Below, piece by piece: positions 16,729 through 26,925 of a stretch of 64,000 nucleotides of DNA. A program made the position numbers and the translations under genes. The notes below the pieces were generated by a model. That model saw nothing but the letters and a program-made list of their open reading frames with translations, was not told the origin of the DNA and made no database searches. Position 1 is the stretch's first letter. Every line of letters begins with the position of its first letter. Source of the DNA: a bacterium (GTDB taxonomy: Bacteria > Planctomycetota > UBA1135 > UBA2386); assembly GCA_030432695.1 (NCBI GenBank), contig JAUILN010000014.1:62001-126000 (forward strand). Direction: 5' to 3'.

Positions 16729-19700
16729 TCAGGCCCCCGACGGGTCGGACGTGGCGGTCCTCCGCCGTCCGAACGCCAGGTAGAGCACCGGCAGCAGGAA
16801 CAGGTTGAGGGCCGTCGAGGTCGCCAATCCGCCGACGATCACCACTGCGAGCGGATGCTCGATCTCGTAGCCCGGCTCGTGACCGTGCAGCAGCAGCGGC
16901 ACCAGCGCGAGTGCCGCCGAGGTCGCGGTCATCAGGATCGGCGACAGGCGCTCGGACGCACCCCGCAACACCAGCTCGGGTCCGAAGGTCAGGCCTTCCT
17001 GCTGTTCCAGATGCATGTAGCGGCTCACCACCATGATGCCGTTGCGGGCCGCGATCCCGAGCACGGTCACGAAGCCGACCAGCGAGCCGAGCGACAGCAC
17101 CCCGCCGGAGATGCCCACCGCAGCCACGCCGCCGATCAGCGCGAAGGGCAGGGTGGCGAACACCATCACCGCGACGCGCAGGGACCCGAAGTCGGTCAGC
17201 AGCAGGAGGAAGATCCCGAGCACCGCGGCGAAGCCGAGGACCAGCAACTGCTGCTGCGAGGCCTGGCGTTCGGCGTACTCGCCGAGGACCTCGGCGTGGT
17301 ACTCGCGCGGAAAGCCGAGCTCGCCTACCGCGCGGGCAACGTCGTTCGCGACGCTGCCGAGGTCGCGGCCGTCGGCATTGCAGGTGACGTCGATCTTGCG
17401 CGACGCCGACTCGCGCTGGATCACGTTGGGGGTCGGCACGATCTCGACGTCGGCGAGTTCGCCGAGTGGCACCAGCGCCCCGTTGGGGGCCTCGATCCGC
17501 AGGGCCCGCAGTCCGCCCACGTCGGCGCGTGCCGCGTCCTCGCCGCGGATGGTCACACCGACGATCGTCCGGGCGTCGGGGATCTCGCCGACGCGGTTGC
17601 CCTGGACCATCGTCACCACGGCACGACGGATCTGGCCCGGGCCGAGCCCGTAGCGAGCCGCGGCCTCGGGGCGCACCCGGACCTGGACCTGCGGGATCAT
17701 CGTCTGCTGTTCGACGTGCACGTCCGCCGCACCTTCGATGCCGCCCACCGCCGTGGCCACCGCGTCGGCGCGCTCCCGCAGGACTCCCAGTTCCGGGCCG
17801 AAGATGCGCACCACGACCGCGCCGCTCGATCCGGTCAGGACCTCCTTGATGCGCTCCTTCAGGTAGGTCAGCACGTCGCGATACAGGCCCGGATAGCCGG
17901 CGATGACCTCCTTGACCTTCGCCACCGTCGGCTCGTAGTCGACGCTGTCGTCGACGCTGATCCAGAGTTCGGTGAAGTTCGGGCCGACCACCTCGTCGGC
18001 GACCTGGGCCCGGCCGATGTGCGAGCCGAAGTTGCGGACCCCGTCGAGGGCCAGCAGCTCGTCGCTGACCCGCTCGGTGATGCGGGCCATCGCCTCGATC
18101 GAGGTGCCCGGCTTCTCGACCCAGTGCATCAGGAAGTCCCGCTCCTTGAACTCGGGCAGGAACTCCTCGCCGAGCCGCGTCGCAGCGAATCCGGTGGCCG
18201 CCAGCGAGACCACCAGCAGCGCGGTCGCGGTCCTGGGTCGCGCGAGGAGCGGGCGGAGCATCCGGACGTAGATGCTCTGCAGCCCGTGGACGAGCGGTGA
18301 GCCGTGCGCGCGCGGTCGGGCCCCGGGGAGCAGGATCAGGCTCAGCACCGGTGTCACCGTCAGCGCCACGGCGAGCGAGGCGCCGATCGCCAGCACGTAG
18401 GCGATCGCGAGCGGTCGGAAGAACGAGCCGGCGAGTCCATCGAGGAAGAACACCGGCAGGAACACCAGCACCACGATCAGACTGCCGTAGACGACCGCGC
18501 TGCGGACCTCCAGCGAGGCTTCGAGCACCACCCTCAGGGCCGGCCGCGGCGCATCCCGGAGCTTCTCGAGCTGCAGCCGCCGCGCGATGTTCTCGACGTC
18601 GATGATCGCGTCGTCGACCACCTCACCCACCGCGATCACCAGGCCGGCCAACACCATGGTGTTCAGCGGGATCCCGGTCCAGTCGAGTACCACCACCGCG
18701 GCGAACACCGACAGCGGGATCGACACCAGACTGATGCAGGCGGTCCTGAGGTCGAACAGGAATGCCAGCAGGATCAGCACCACCAGGATGCAGCCGATCA
18801 GCATCGCCGAGCCGAGGTTGGCGATCGACTGCTCGACGAAGGTCGCGGGGCGGAAGATCGTCGTATCGAAGTCGACGCCGCCGAGTCCCGGGCGCAGCTC
18901 CTCCATCGCGTGCTCCACCTCGCGCGTGACCGCCAGCGTGTTGCCCCACGGGAACTTCTCGACGATCAGCAGCACACCCGGGACGCCGTTGATGATCGCG
19001 TCGCCGATCGGCGGTGGAGAACCCAGCTCGACCTCGGCGACGTCGCGCAGCAGCACCGGCACGCCGGCGGGGAACGCCACCGGTACCTGGCCGAGTTCGT
19101 CCGGCATGCGCACCGCCGGCACGTGCTGGATCGCGAGCCGCTGGTTCGGGGTGTCGACGAATCCACCGCTGCCGAGCGTCACCGCGTCGCGTACCGCGGT
19201 CTCGACCTGGGCGAGCGTCACGCCGCCGGTGCGCAGCCGGTCGGGATCGACGACGACCTGCAACTCGGGATCACGTTGGCCCCAGATCGCCACGTTGGCC
19301 ACACCCTCGATCGCCATCAGCCGCGGGCGGATGGTGCGCAGCGCGAGTTCGGAGAGCCCGATGCGCGACAGGCTGTCGGACCAGAGGCCGATCTTCATCG
19401 CCCGGCTGGTCGACGACAGCGGTTGCAGGATCACCGGCCGTCGCGCCAGGGTCGGCAGACGTGCCGCGGCGAACGCCACCCGTTCCTGCACCAGGTTGCG
19501 GACCACCAACAGGTCGGCGCCCTGCTCGAACAACAGCGTCACCGACGACAGGCCGAGGACCGACTTGGAGCGGAGTGTGGTCAGCCCCGGTGTGCCGTTG
19601 AGTTCCTGCTCGAGCGGCACCGTGACCAGGAGTTCGACCTCCTCGGCCGACAGTCCCGGGGCCTCGGTCTGCACCTCGACCTTGGGCGGGGCGAACTCGG

Positions 19701-19815
19701 GGAAGACGTCGACGCTGGCGTGGCGGGCCGTCTGCACGCCGTAGATCAGCAGCGTGACGGCGAGCGCCAGGACCAGGACGCGGAACTGCAGAGCGGTCTC
19801 GATCAGCCAGCGCAT
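16729..19815 (-). CDS. RND efflux pump, heavy-metal-efflux (CusA/CzcA-like) family
   Basis: Inner-membrane proton-driven pump of 1028 residues. The ATG at 19815 is preceded by a strong GAGGAG site. Family features include the N-terminal helix [40 protein letters not shown] with [15 protein letters not shown], the loop ending [11 protein letters not shown], the TM4 region [18 protein letters not shown] and a second hydrophobic half. [10 protein letters not shown] carries the acidic residues expected for proton relay in HME-type pumps (family knowledge). The metal cannot be assigned, since I cannot confidently align the methionine or histidine metal sites. It is the third gene of an operon with outer-membrane factor and adaptor and is divergent from a two-component system, supporting regulated metal or drug efflux. 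Confidence 0.92.
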   Translation of the reverse strand: MRWLIETALQFRVLVLALAVTLLIYGVQTARHASVDVFPEFAPPKVEVQTEAPGLSAEEVELLVTVPLEQELNGTPGLTTLRSKSVLGLSSVTLLFEQGADLLVVRNLVQERVAFAAARLPTLARRPVILQPLSSTSRAMKIGLWSDSLSRIGLSELALRTIRPRLMAIEGVANVAIWGQRDPELQVVVDPDRLRTGGVTLAQVETAVRDAVTLGSGGFVDTPNQRLAIQHVPAVRMPDELGQVPVAFPAGVPVLLRDVAEVELGSPPPIGDAIINGVPGVLLIVEKFPWGNTLAVTREVEHAMEELRPGLGGVDFDTTIFRPATFVEQSIANLGSAMLIGCILVVLILLAFLFDLRTACISLVSIPLSVFAAVVVLDWTGIPLNTMVLAGLVIAVGEVVDDAIIDVENIARRLQLEKLRDAPRPALRVVLEASLEVRSAVVYGSLIVVLVFLPVFFLDGLAGSFFRPLAIAYVLAIGASLAVALTVTPVLSLILLPGARPRAHGSPLVHGLQSIYVRMLRPLLARPRTATALLVVSLAATGFAATRLGEEFLPEFKERDFLMHWVEKPGTSIEAMARITERVSDELLALDGVRNFGSHIGRAQVADEVVGPNFTELWISVDDSVDYEPTVAKVKEVIAGYPGLYRDVLTYLKERIKEVLTGSSGAVVVRIFGPELGVLRERADAVATAVGGIEGAADVHVEQQTMIPQVQVRVRPEAAARYGLGPGQIRRAVVTMVQGNRVGEIPDARTIVGVTIRGEDAARADVGGLRALRIEAPNGALVPLGELADVEIVPTPNVIQRESASRKIDVTCNADGRDLGSVANDVARAVGELGFPREYHAEVLGEYAERQASQQQLLVLGFAAVLGIFLLLLTDFGSLRVAVMVFATLPFALIGGVAAVGISGGVLSLGSLVGFVTVLGIAARNGIMVVSRYMHLEQQEGLTFGPELVLRGASERLSPILMTATSAALALVPLLLHGHEPGYEIEHPLAVVIVGGLATSTALNLFLLPVLYLAFGRRRTATSDPSGA

Positions 19816-19843
19816 CCCGATCTCCTCTTCGCCTGGCGCGGCG

Positions 19844-21073
19844 TCACTTCGAACCACCGAACTCGGTGCCGAACAGCTCCGGCGCACCGGCCGTGACGAC
19901 CACGGTCCCGACCGCCGGGCCGTGGACCAGCACCGCCAGCGCATCGGCCGTGCCGGCGCCGCGCACGCCCTCGATGTCGACGCGGCGTCGCTCGAAGCGG
20001 GTCGGCCCGGTCTGCGCGTAGATCCATGCACCACCGTAGGCGTCGAAGACCACCGCGGAGAACGGCGCCACGAGGCGGGGCTCGCCCCGGCCCTGGACCA
20101 GTCCGACCTCGACCCGTTGCCCGGGCCGCAGGGAAGCCGCAGCGGTCCCGACGTCGTAGAACAGGTGGACGGTTGCGGCCAAGGGGTCGGCAGCAGGCGG
20201 GGCGAGCGCCGGCTTCGCCGTGAGGGTCCGGCCCGCGACGCGCACCTGCACCGGTGCGTCGGGATCGACCAGGTCCGCTTCGCCGACGTGCAGCGCGACG
20301 CGCACCAGCATCCGATCGAGCGCGACGATCTCGACGAGTGCTGCGCCGGCAGGCACTTCCTGACCCGGTGCGGCGTCGGCGCGGCGGACGATGCCGTCGA
20401 ACGGAGCGCGGATCTCGATCTGCGCGCTGCCGCCCTGGCTCGACGGAGTCGCGGCCAGCAGGACGTCACGCGATTGCTTCGCCGCGGCGAGCGAGGCGAG
20501 CGCGCTGTCGTACTCGGCTGCCGCCTCGTCGCGCAGCCGCGTGCTGATGGCACCCCGGTCGAGCAGCTTCTGGGTGCGGTCGCGCTGGGTGGTCGCGATC
20601 TCCAACCGCACCTCTGCCCGCGCGATCTCGCCCTCGGCGGTGGCGGTGGCCGCGCGGAGGTTGGCGAGTGCCTCGGGAGGCACCACCGGGGCGAGCGTCG
20701 CCAGGGTCTCGCCCTTCGCGACGGAAGCTCCGGCCGCCGGCACTTCCGAGGTCGGCGCCACCGTCGCGGCGACCGGCGCGGTCAACAGGCGCACCGCGTC
20801 GGTCGGCAGGAACACCTCGCCGGCGACCCAGCGCTCCGGATCGACGACCCGGCTGGCGAGCTCGGCGGTCGCGATTCCCAGCCGCTGCACGGCCTCCGGA
20901 GTGAGTGTGATGCGCGTGAGCTGCGATTCACCGGGGAGGGCTTCCACCTCGGCCGGCGGCGCCTTGTGCTCGGCCGCGGGCCGTGCGCCGCAGCCGGCGA
21001 GCAGGACGCCGAGAGCCGCGACAACACCGAGTCCGCGAGGCACGCCGACTCGTCGGAGTCCGATCTCGTTCAT
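19844..21073 (-). CDS. RND efflux periplasmic adaptor (membrane fusion) lipoprotein
   Basis: The 409-residue product carries a lipobox LLAGC (Cys28), so it is anchored by lipid and bridges the pump and outer-membrane channel. Order of parts: a short N-terminal beta strand region, a biotinyl-lipoyl-like half (TLATLAPVV), a coiled-coil hairpin about 140-210 ([19 protein letters not shown], then [13 protein letters not shown]), the second lipoyl half [20 protein letters not shown], and beta-barrel and membrane-proximal regions ([15 protein letters not shown]). No His-rich or Met-rich metal-binding tail is visible. Its start overlaps the stop of the outer-membrane factor gene (ATGA), and it ends 28 bases before the pump gene. 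Confidence 0.9.
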   Translation of the reverse strand: MNEIGLRRVGVPRGLGVVAALGVLLAGCGARPAAEHKAPPAEVEALPGESQLTRITLTPEAVQRLGIATAELASRVVDPERWVAGEVFLPTDAVRLLTAPVAATVAPTSEVPAAGASVAKGETLATLAPVVPPEALANLRAATATAEGEIARAEVRLEIATTQRDRTQKLLDRGAISTRLRDEAAAEYDSALASLAAAKQSRDVLLAATPSSQGGSAQIEIRAPFDGIVRRADAAPGQEVPAGAALVEIVALDRMLVRVALHVGEADLVDPDAPVQVRVAGRTLTAKPALAPPAADPLAATVHLFYDVGTAAASLRPGQRVEVGLVQGRGEPRLVAPFSAVVFDAYGGAWIYAQTGPTRFERRRVDIEGVRGAGTADALAVLVHGPAVGTVVVTAGAPELFGTEFGGSK

Positions 21074-22446
21074 GATCCGGCCTCCGTCGCCGGCGGGTAG
21101 CCACAGGAGCGTTCGAGGTCGGCGCGCGCGCGGCGCAGTCGGGACACGGCGAGCGCCTCCTGCTGCTGCACGTCGACCAACCGAAGTCGCGCTTCGAGGG
21201 CGATCGTCGGTTCGGCGTCGCCGAGCTCCACCGCGGTGGCCGCGTGTTCGCTGGCTGCGCGGGCCGCCGGCAGGACGTGCTCGCGCAGCGCCCGGACGTC
21301 GGCGACCGCGAGGTCGAACGCGGTCCTGGCTTCGGCGACCTCCAATGCGATGCGCTGACGAACGGTCGCGACGCCGGCGATCGCCGCCCGCACGCGCGCC
21401 TGGGCCTGCATCTCCTGCGCGTCGCCCTGGTCGAACAGCGGAATGTCGGCTCGCAGTCCGGGGCCCATCTCGAAGCCGTCCTTGCCCTGGCCGTTGGCGT
21501 CCAGCACCGGCGCGATGCGCAGCCACTGCCAGCCGGCGATCCCGGCGCGCGAGCACTCGAACTCGACCGCCAGCTCGGCGGCGCGGAGGTCCGGCCGGGC
21601 CGCGAAGGCTGCCTCGGTGGTCCAGGTCGCGCTCGGCCGCAGCAGCGTGTCGTCGTCCAGACGATCCGCCGCCGGACCGAAGGCCACATCAGGATCGTCC
21701 GGAGCGAAGCCGAGCAGTGCCCGGAGTCGAACGGTGGCGAGCGCGACGTCGGCGTCGGCGCGGACCACGGCCCGGTCGCCGTCGGTCCGGGCGACGCGTG
21801 CGCCTTCCAGATCGAGCGGCGCGGCCTCGCCCTCGCGTACGCGGATCTCCAGCAGTCGTTCGGTCTGCGCTCGGGCCGCGGCCGAGGAGCGCGCCAGTTC
21901 GGCGGTCCGGCGCGCGACCCACAGGTCGACGAAGCCGCGGTGGACGTCGCGGATCAGGTCGATGCCGCCCTGCATCAACTGACGGGACACGCGATCGCAG
22001 TCGAACTCGGCGGCCTCGATCCTGGCCGGTCGCAGCAGCAGCGACTCGATCGGGAAGAACACGGTGAACTCGAGCTGCTTGGGGCCGAGCGGGAAGAACA
22101 GCGAGAGCATCGGGTTCTGGATCAGGCCGGCGACCGCGAGGTCGGCCCGACGCAGGCCGAGTTGGCTTAGGGCTTCCCGGAACGTCTGGTTGTTCCAGAG
22201 CGCGATGGCGATCGCCTCGGATTCCTCGACGCCGTCCGCGAGATCGATGTCGGGAGGCAACGGATCTTCGTCGTCACCGACGCGGATCCCGAAGCCCGTG
22301 GTCGCCCGGAGCTGGTCGGCGAGGACGTCGTCTCCATAGCGGTCGACGGTGGTCGCACAGCCCATCAACGTGAGGAGCGTGATACGTGACAACACCTGCG
22401 CGACCGGGCGTATCGAGGGTTTGCGATGCATGTCCGGTGTCGGCAT
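21070..22446 (-). CDS. TolC-like outer-membrane efflux lipoprotein
   Basis: The 458-residue product has a lipobox LMGC at Cys30, as in NodT/OprM-type channels, then two repeats of long amphipathic helices typical of TolC-family channels (ELARSSAAARAQTERLLEIR; AAIAGVATVRQRIALEVAEA). Each repeat has a proline-containing strand segment (GLIQNPMLSLFFPLGP; GPGLRADIPLFDQGD). It forms the outer-membrane exit duct of the tripartite pump encoded downstream. The start is the ATG at 22446 or one five codons later at 22431. It is the first gene of the operon and is separated by about 200 bases from the divergent response regulator. Confidence 0.88.
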   Translation of the reverse strand: MPTPDMHRKPSIRPVAQVLSRITLLTLMGCATTVDRYGDDVLADQLRATTGFGIRVGDDEDPLPPDIDLADGVEESEAIAIALWNNQTFREALSQLGLRRADLAVAGLIQNPMLSLFFPLGPKQLEFTVFFPIESLLLRPARIEAAEFDCDRVSRQLMQGGIDLIRDVHRGFVDLWVARRTAELARSSAAARAQTERLLEIRVREGEAAPLDLEGARVARTDGDRAVVRADADVALATVRLRALLGFAPDDPDVAFGPAADRLDDDTLLRPSATWTTEAAFAARPDLRAAELAVEFECSRAGIAGWQWLRIAPVLDANGQGKDGFEMGPGLRADIPLFDQGDAQEMQAQARVRAAIAGVATVRQRIALEVAEARTAFDLAVADVRALREHVLPAARAASEHAATAVELGDAEPTIALEARLRLVDVQQQEALAVSRLRRARADLERSCGYPPATEAGS

Positions 22447-22650
22447 CCCGGGTCTGGGAAGAGTCGTTCCGCGGATGCTTCGAAGCGGCGGGGTGGGCAG
22501 CGGCCCGCACGGTCTACCACGGATTCAGGATCGAGTGCCAAGGCCGATCGGAGCGGTTCCTGGCTCGTCCTCCGGCCGATCCACGACCCGTCGTCGACGT
22601 CACGTCGCGGTCATCTTCAGGAGCTCCGCGCACGTTATGCTGACCACCCC
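22447..22650. promoter_or_regulatory. Divergent control region of RND operon and two-component system
   Basis: The 204 bases separate oppositely oriented starts of the outer-membrane factor and the response regulator, so promoters for both must lie here or inside the flanking genes. Near the right end is a palindrome-rich GTCGACGTCACGTCG stretch and a TATGCT at 22636, 10 bases before the regulator ATG. I cannot assign -35/-10 elements or the regulator's binding site with confidence. Confidence 0.45.
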
Positions 22651-23334
22651 ATGCGCGTTCTGGTGATCGAAGACTCCGAGATCCTGCGGCAGTCGCTGCA
22701 GCGCGGCCTGCGCAAGTCGGGCTTCGTGGTCGACGTGGTCGCAGATGGCGAGCAGGGCTGGATCCACGCGAGTTGCAACGACTACGAAGTCGTGGTCCTC
22801 GACCTCGGGCTGCCGAAGTTGGACGGCCTGGATCTGCTGCGTCGATTGCGTGCCGAGGGCCACGACTGCCACGTGCTGGTGCTCACCGCGCGAGACGCGC
22901 TCGGCGATCGGTTGACCGGCCTGCGGGCCGGGGCCGACGACTACCTGGTCAAGCCGTTCGCGTTCGACGAGCTGGTGGCGCGCATCGAGGCGCTGAGTCG
23001 CCGCCGGAGCAGCAACCGCTCGCCGGTGCTGGCGTTCGGCGACCTGACCCTCCACGTGGCGAGTCGTGAGCTGCGCTGGAAGGACACGGTGATCCCGACG
23101 ACGCGGCGCGAGTTCAACCTGATCCGCTACCTCTGCCTGCGCAAGAACGAGGTCGTGACCCGCTTCGAGATCGAGGACCACCTGTACGACGAGCACAGCC
23201 TGCCCGAGAGCAACAGCGTGAGTTCGGCGATCTACTCCCTGCGACGCAAGCTGCAGGAGGCGGGCTGCCCGCCGATGATCGAGACGCGGCGCGGGGTCGG
23301 CTACGTGTTCGCGCCGCAGGCGGACGTCGAGTGA
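22651..23334 (+). CDS. OmpR-family response regulator
   Basis: The 227-residue product has an N-terminal receiver domain with acidic pocket ED (7-8), phosphoacceptor Asp51 in VVVLDLGLP, the TARD switch region and conserved Lys in LVKPFAFDEL. A winged-helix DNA-binding domain follows from about residue 125, with the TRREFNLIRYLCL recognition region and the terminal hairpin RRGVGYVFAP. It is divergent from the RND efflux operon and overlaps the histidine kinase gene by four bases (GTGA). By analogy with CusR or CzcR it probably activates the efflux genes and itself on metal or envelope stress; the target is inference from position. Confidence 0.93.
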   Translation: MRVLVIEDSEILRQSLQRGLRKSGFVVDVVADGEQGWIHASCNDYEVVVLDLGLPKLDGLDLLRRLRAEGHDCHVLVLTARDALGDRLTGLRAGADDYLVKPFAFDELVARIEALSRRRSSNRSPVLAFGDLTLHVASRELRWKDTVIPTTRREFNLIRYLCLRKNEVVTRFEIEDHLYDEHSLPESNSVSSAIYSLRRKLQEAGCPPMIETRRGVGYVFAPQADVE

Positions 23335-24749
23335 GGCCGCGGATGAGGCTCCGCTCGCTCCGCAGCAAGGTCATCCTCGGCACGATCGTCGGGGTGACCG
23401 CGGTCGCCTCGCTGGCGTCCTGGGCGTGGTACGGCGCCGCGGCGAGCCTGCGGGTCGAGGAGTTCGATCTCACGCTCGAGCTCCAGGCGCGGACCCTGGC
23501 GACGTTGCTGCGCTGGTCGAACGGTGCGCTGGAGCTGGAGTTCTCCGACGAGCTGATCCCGGACTTCCTGCCGGGCCGCGACCCGGCCTTCTTCGAGATC
23601 TGGCGCAGCGACGGTTCGGTGCTGGAGCGGTCCCGTTCCCTGGACCGCGACGATCTCGCGGTGCAGCTGCAGCGCTTCGGCGATCGGCCGCGAGCCTTCG
23701 ACCTCCTGCTGCCCGACGGGTCGGAAGGGCGGGGGGTCGGCATGCGGCTGCAGGTCCACGAGGGCCTGCCGGTGGACGCCGAGGGTGGCGGCCCCGCGCC
23801 CGGCTACGACTCGGCCGAGGCCGTGGTGGTGGTGGCGCACGGCGTGCAATCTCTGCGCGGGGCGCTGGACGGCCTCTACCTGCGGGCGCTCGTCGTCGGC
23901 TTCGGTCTGGTGCTCGCCGCGGCGGTCATCGTGTTCGTGGTGTTGTCGCGGGCGCTCCGCCCCCTCGAGCGGCTCAGTGCCGAGATCAGCGCGATCCACC
24001 CCGCCAAGCCGCCGGTCTCGCTGACCAGCGGCGATCTGCCGCTCGAACTCGAGCCGATCCGCGCGCGGCTCGATGAGCTGCTGGTGCGGATCCGAGGTGC
24101 CCTGGAGCGCGAGAGGCGGGTCGCCGCCGACATCGCCCACGAGCTCCGCACTCCGGTCAGCGAGCTGCGCAGCATGACCGAGGTCGCCCTGCGCTGGCCC
24201 GACGACGAGGAGTTCCGGGCTCGGGCCCTGGAGGTTGCCCACGGCGTCGCCATGCGGATGACGTCCTCGGTCGAGGCGGTGCTGCGTCTCGCCCGCAGCC
24301 GTACGTCGAAGGCGGAGCTGGACCTCCAGCCGATCGACCTCGGCGGCTGCATCCAGGCGGTCTGGGAGGGCCTGCCAGGGTCCGGCGACCCCGACGTGCG
24401 TCTGGAGATGGTGGGGCGCGGCGTGGTGACGACCGACCGCGCGAGTCTCGAGGTCGTGCTGTCGAACCTGCTCGGCAATGCGCTCCGTCACGGCGGCCGA
24501 GGCGTGGTGCGCTGCGAGGTGGTCCGCGGGCCGGTCCTGCTCCGGCTGCTGATCTCGAACGACCTGCAGACCGCCGCGGAGGCATCCGCAGCGGCCGCGG
24601 AGGACGGCGCCGCCACCGCCCGGTCCGGCCTCGGCCTGTCGATCGTCAGCTCGTTCTGTGAGCTCCTGGGGTTGGGCTTCTCGCAACACCGGGAGGCCGG
24701 CCGGTGGGTCGCCGACCTCAGGTTTCCCCTCGAGCGGGACGGCGGCTGA
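23331..24749 (+). CDS. Sensor histidine kinase (heavy-metal/OmpR-type partner)
   Basis: The 472-residue inner-membrane kinase has a first membrane segment (about 12-34), an extracytoplasmic sensor of about 150 residues, a second segment (185-207), a HAMP-like linker (RALRPLERLSAEISAI), the phosphorylation box with His270 in DIAHELRTP, N-box NLLGNALRHG (379-388) and G-box GLGLSIV (433-439). The sensor has few His or Met residues, so a metal ligand set is not evident. The ATP-binding region is short, with a compressed segment between N and G boxes (SNDLQTAAEAS). It is coupled to the response regulator by overlap and overlaps the next open frame by 46 bases. Confidence 0.9.
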   Translation: MRPRMRLRSLRSKVILGTIVGVTAVASLASWAWYGAAASLRVEEFDLTLELQARTLATLLRWSNGALELEFSDELIPDFLPGRDPAFFEIWRSDGSVLERSRSLDRDDLAVQLQRFGDRPRAFDLLLPDGSEGRGVGMRLQVHEGLPVDAEGGGPAPGYDSAEAVVVVAHGVQSLRGALDGLYLRALVVGFGLVLAAAVIVFVVLSRALRPLERLSAEISAIHPAKPPVSLTSGDLPLELEPIRARLDELLVRIRGALERERRVAADIAHELRTPVSELRSMTEVALRWPDDEEFRARALEVAHGVAMRMTSSVEAVLRLARSRTSKAELDLQPIDLGGCIQAVWEGLPGSGDPDVRLEMVGRGVVTTDRASLEVVLSNLLGNALRHGGRGVVRCEVVRGPVLLRLLISNDLQTAAEASAAAAEDGAATARSGLGLSIVSSFCELLGLGFSQHREAGRWVADLRFPLERDGG

Positions 24750-26416
24750 TCCAGCGGAGGCCGGGTCGTCGCCCGATCCTCTCGCGTTGCGTCACGTTGT
24801 CGTCACGCAGTGCGACGGTCGTCGGTCTTCGATGGGACCATGTCCCAATCCGACCCGTCTCGCCCCGGGGGGCGCCTCCGCTGATCGCCGCTCTCCGACG
24901 CCACCCGGAATGGAGCCTGTTCGCCTGCATCGCGGCGATGGGTGCCTGGCTGGTCGTGACGATGCCGGTGTTCTCGCAGGAGTCCTACTACTGGACCTAC
25001 GCGCAGCACCCCGACCTCTCGTACTACGACCACCCGCCGATGGTCGCCTGGCTGATCCTGGTCGGCACCCGAGTGTTCGGTGACGGTGCGCTCGGGATCC
25101 GGTTCGGCACCTGGCTGTGCGGGATGCTCACCGCCGCGCTGGGGCTCGCGCTGCTCCGTCACCTGGGGCTGTCGACCCGCGGCCGCTCGGCCTGGCTGGT
25201 CCTGCTGCTGTGCGTGCCGATCCTGGTGATGACGCACTTCCTCGCCAATCCCGACGCGCCGTTGGTCTGCGCCTGGGTCGCGACGTTGCTGTGTCTGTGG
25301 CGGGCCCGTAGCGGCGACCTGCGTTGGTGGCTCCTCGCCGGCTTTGCGGCGGGCTGTGCCTTGCTCAGCAAGTACACCGCGGCGTTCCTGCTGCCGGGCG
25401 GCGTGGTCGTGCTGCTCGCCGATTCGCGGATGCGTGCCCAACTGCGCCGACCCGGCCCGTGGCTGGCCGTCGTGATCGCCGCGTTGGTCTTCTCCCCGGT
25501 GGTGATCTGGAACGTGGTCCACGACTTCGAGTCGTTCCGCTTCCAGACGGAAGGGCGGTTCTCGCGCGCGACGCTGCGGATGAAGTGGTTCTGGGACTTC
25601 CTCGGCGGCCAATCGCTGGTCTTCAATCCGATCCTCGCGCTCGCCCTGCCCTGGCCGTTGCTGTTCCTGGCCCGGCGCGTGCGGCACGACGTCCGCGCGG
25701 TGTGGCTGCTGGCGTTCTCGCTGCCGATGGTCCTGACCTTCCTGGTCCTGTCGTTCACCATGCAGATCAAGGTGAACTGGCTGGCGCCGGTCGCGGCCAC
25801 CGCCGCCCTCGGCGTGGCGGTCTGGTGGGAAGAGGGCGTGGCGGCCGAGGGCCGGCGTGGGTGGCGGTACCTGAAGTGGGGGGCGGTCGCGTTGGCCGTG
25901 CTGATGATGGCGGGCCCGTTGATCCGGTTGGTGCCGCAGCGGCGCGGGGCGACCTGGTTCGGCTGGGACCGGATCGCCGCGGCCGCGGAACATTGGGAGG
26001 AGCAGGTCGACACCGAGGACGGCGTCGAGGCGAACATGTTCTTCTTCGCGATGGACTACAAGGACGCCGCGCAGCTCACCCACGGGCTCGCCGAGCATGC
26101 TCGCGCCGTCTGCATTCCGGACGTCACGGAGACGACCCTGGCGCAGAACGTGGTCGGGCGCGGAGCCCTGCAGTTCGGGCTCTGGGACGACCTGGAGCAG
26201 CGCGTGGGCCAGAACGCGATCCTGGTGCTGCCGCGACCCGAGCAGCGGGGAGACCTGGTGGCCGAGGCGCGGCGTCGCTTCGACTCGTTGGAGCGGGTCG
26301 AGCGGCTCGACGTCGATTGCCTGGGGATCGACGTGCTGTCGGTCGATCTGTTCGTCTGCCGCGGCTACCGTGGTCCCGGATGCTCCAAGGCGAACCGATC
26401 CGAGGACGGTGACTGA
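24704..26416 (+). CDS. GT39-family (ArnT-like) membrane glycosyltransferase
   Basis: Polytopic glycosyltransferase of up to 570 residues. The outermost GTG (24704) lies within the kinase gene, and no convincing downstream start exists before the first membrane helix at about residue 70; a TTG at 24797 is possible. After the first helix comes the diagnostic loop QESYYW, then DLSYYDHPPMVAWLI, the exoplasmic catalytic loop of the ArnT/PMT superfamily; here the usual DE pair reads QE (Gln92, Glu93). About 10-12 membrane segments and a soluble C-terminal domain follow. It likely transfers a sugar from a polyprenyl phosphate donor to an envelope acceptor. The stop overlaps the GtrA-like gene start (TGATG). 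Confidence 0.85.
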   Translation: MGRRPQVSPRAGRRLIQRRPGRRPILSRCVTLSSRSATVVGLRWDHVPIRPVSPRGAPPLIAALRRHPEWSLFACIAAMGAWLVVTMPVFSQESYYWTYAQHPDLSYYDHPPMVAWLILVGTRVFGDGALGIRFGTWLCGMLTAALGLALLRHLGLSTRGRSAWLVLLLCVPILVMTHFLANPDAPLVCAWVATLLCLWRARSGDLRWWLLAGFAAGCALLSKYTAAFLLPGGVVVLLADSRMRAQLRRPGPWLAVVIAALVFSPVVIWNVVHDFESFRFQTEGRFSRATLRMKWFWDFLGGQSLVFNPILALALPWPLLFLARRVRHDVRAVWLLAFSLPMVLTFLVLSFTMQIKVNWLAPVAATAALGVAVWWEEGVAAEGRRGWRYLKWGAVALAVLMMAGPLIRLVPQRRGATWFGWDRIAAAAEHWEEQVDTEDGVEANMFFFAMDYKDAAQLTHGLAEHARAVCIPDVTETTLAQNVVGRGALQFGLWDDLEQRVGQNAILVLPRPEQRGDLVAEARRRFDSLERVERLDVDCLGIDVLSVDLFVCRGYRGPGCSKANRSEDGD

Positions 26417-26925
26417 TGCGTGACCATTCCGAAGGGTCCTGGCTCGAGCGACGCGTGCGCGGTCTGCCCGCGCTGCGCTTCCTGAAGTTCGGGTTGGTCG
26501 GTGCGTCGGGCGTGTTGGTCAACCTGGCCGGAGCTCAGCTCGGTTTCCTGGTGCTGTTCGCGGGCTTCGAGGAGCCCGGTCGGTCTGCGGCGGCCTTCCT
26601 GTTGGGGATCGGCATCTCGATCGTCTCGAACTTCCTGCTCAACGAGGCCTGGACCTGGCGGGACCGTGCCTTGGACGGAGCGTCCCGTTGGGGGCGATTC
26701 CGGCGGTTCCTGCTGGTCTCGATCGGTGCGGCCTGCGCGCAGTTCGGCATCGCCATGGCGCTGGTCTTCGCACTCGGATGGGGCCGGATCCCCTCGCAGT
26801 GCGTGGGCATCGGGCTCGCGGCGGTGCTGAACTTCGCGGTGAACCACGTTTGGACCTTCGCCCACCGGCGGATCCATCCCGGCGAACCGGAGGATCCCGG
26901 TCTACGGGAATGTGCCTCGTCGTGA
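26416..26925 (+). CDS. GtrA-like polyprenyl-linked sugar flippase
   Basis: A 169-residue protein with four predicted membrane helices. GtrA-family marks are FLKFGLVGASGVLVN near the N terminus, SNFLLNEAWTWRD after the second helix and LNFAVNHVWTF at the end. GtrA-type proteins are thought to move undecaprenyl-phosphate-linked sugars across the inner membrane. It is translationally coupled to the GT39-type transferase upstream, so the two could form a flip-and-transfer pair, and it overlaps the PagL-like gene downstream. The acceptor is unknown; lipid A or another envelope glycolipid is suggested by that neighbour. Confidence 0.88.
   Translation: MRDHSEGSWLERRVRGLPALRFLKFGLVGASGVLVNLAGAQLGFLVLFAGFEEPGRSAAAFLLGIGISIVSNFLLNEAWTWRDRALDGASRWGRFRRFLLVSIGAACAQFGIAMALVFALGWGRIPSQCVGIGLAAVLNFAVNHVWTFAHRRIHPGEPEDPGLRECASS

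Noticed and set aside
16714-18300. Plus-strand frame opposite the RND pump gene, with apparent His/Asp-rich repeats
   Set aside because: Artefact of antisense reading of a GC-rich membrane protein; the pump is complete and well supported on the other strand.
24840-24884. ATG at 24840 as start of the GT39-type gene
   Set aside because: It is not in the frame of the glycosyltransferase and reaches a TGA after 14 codons.
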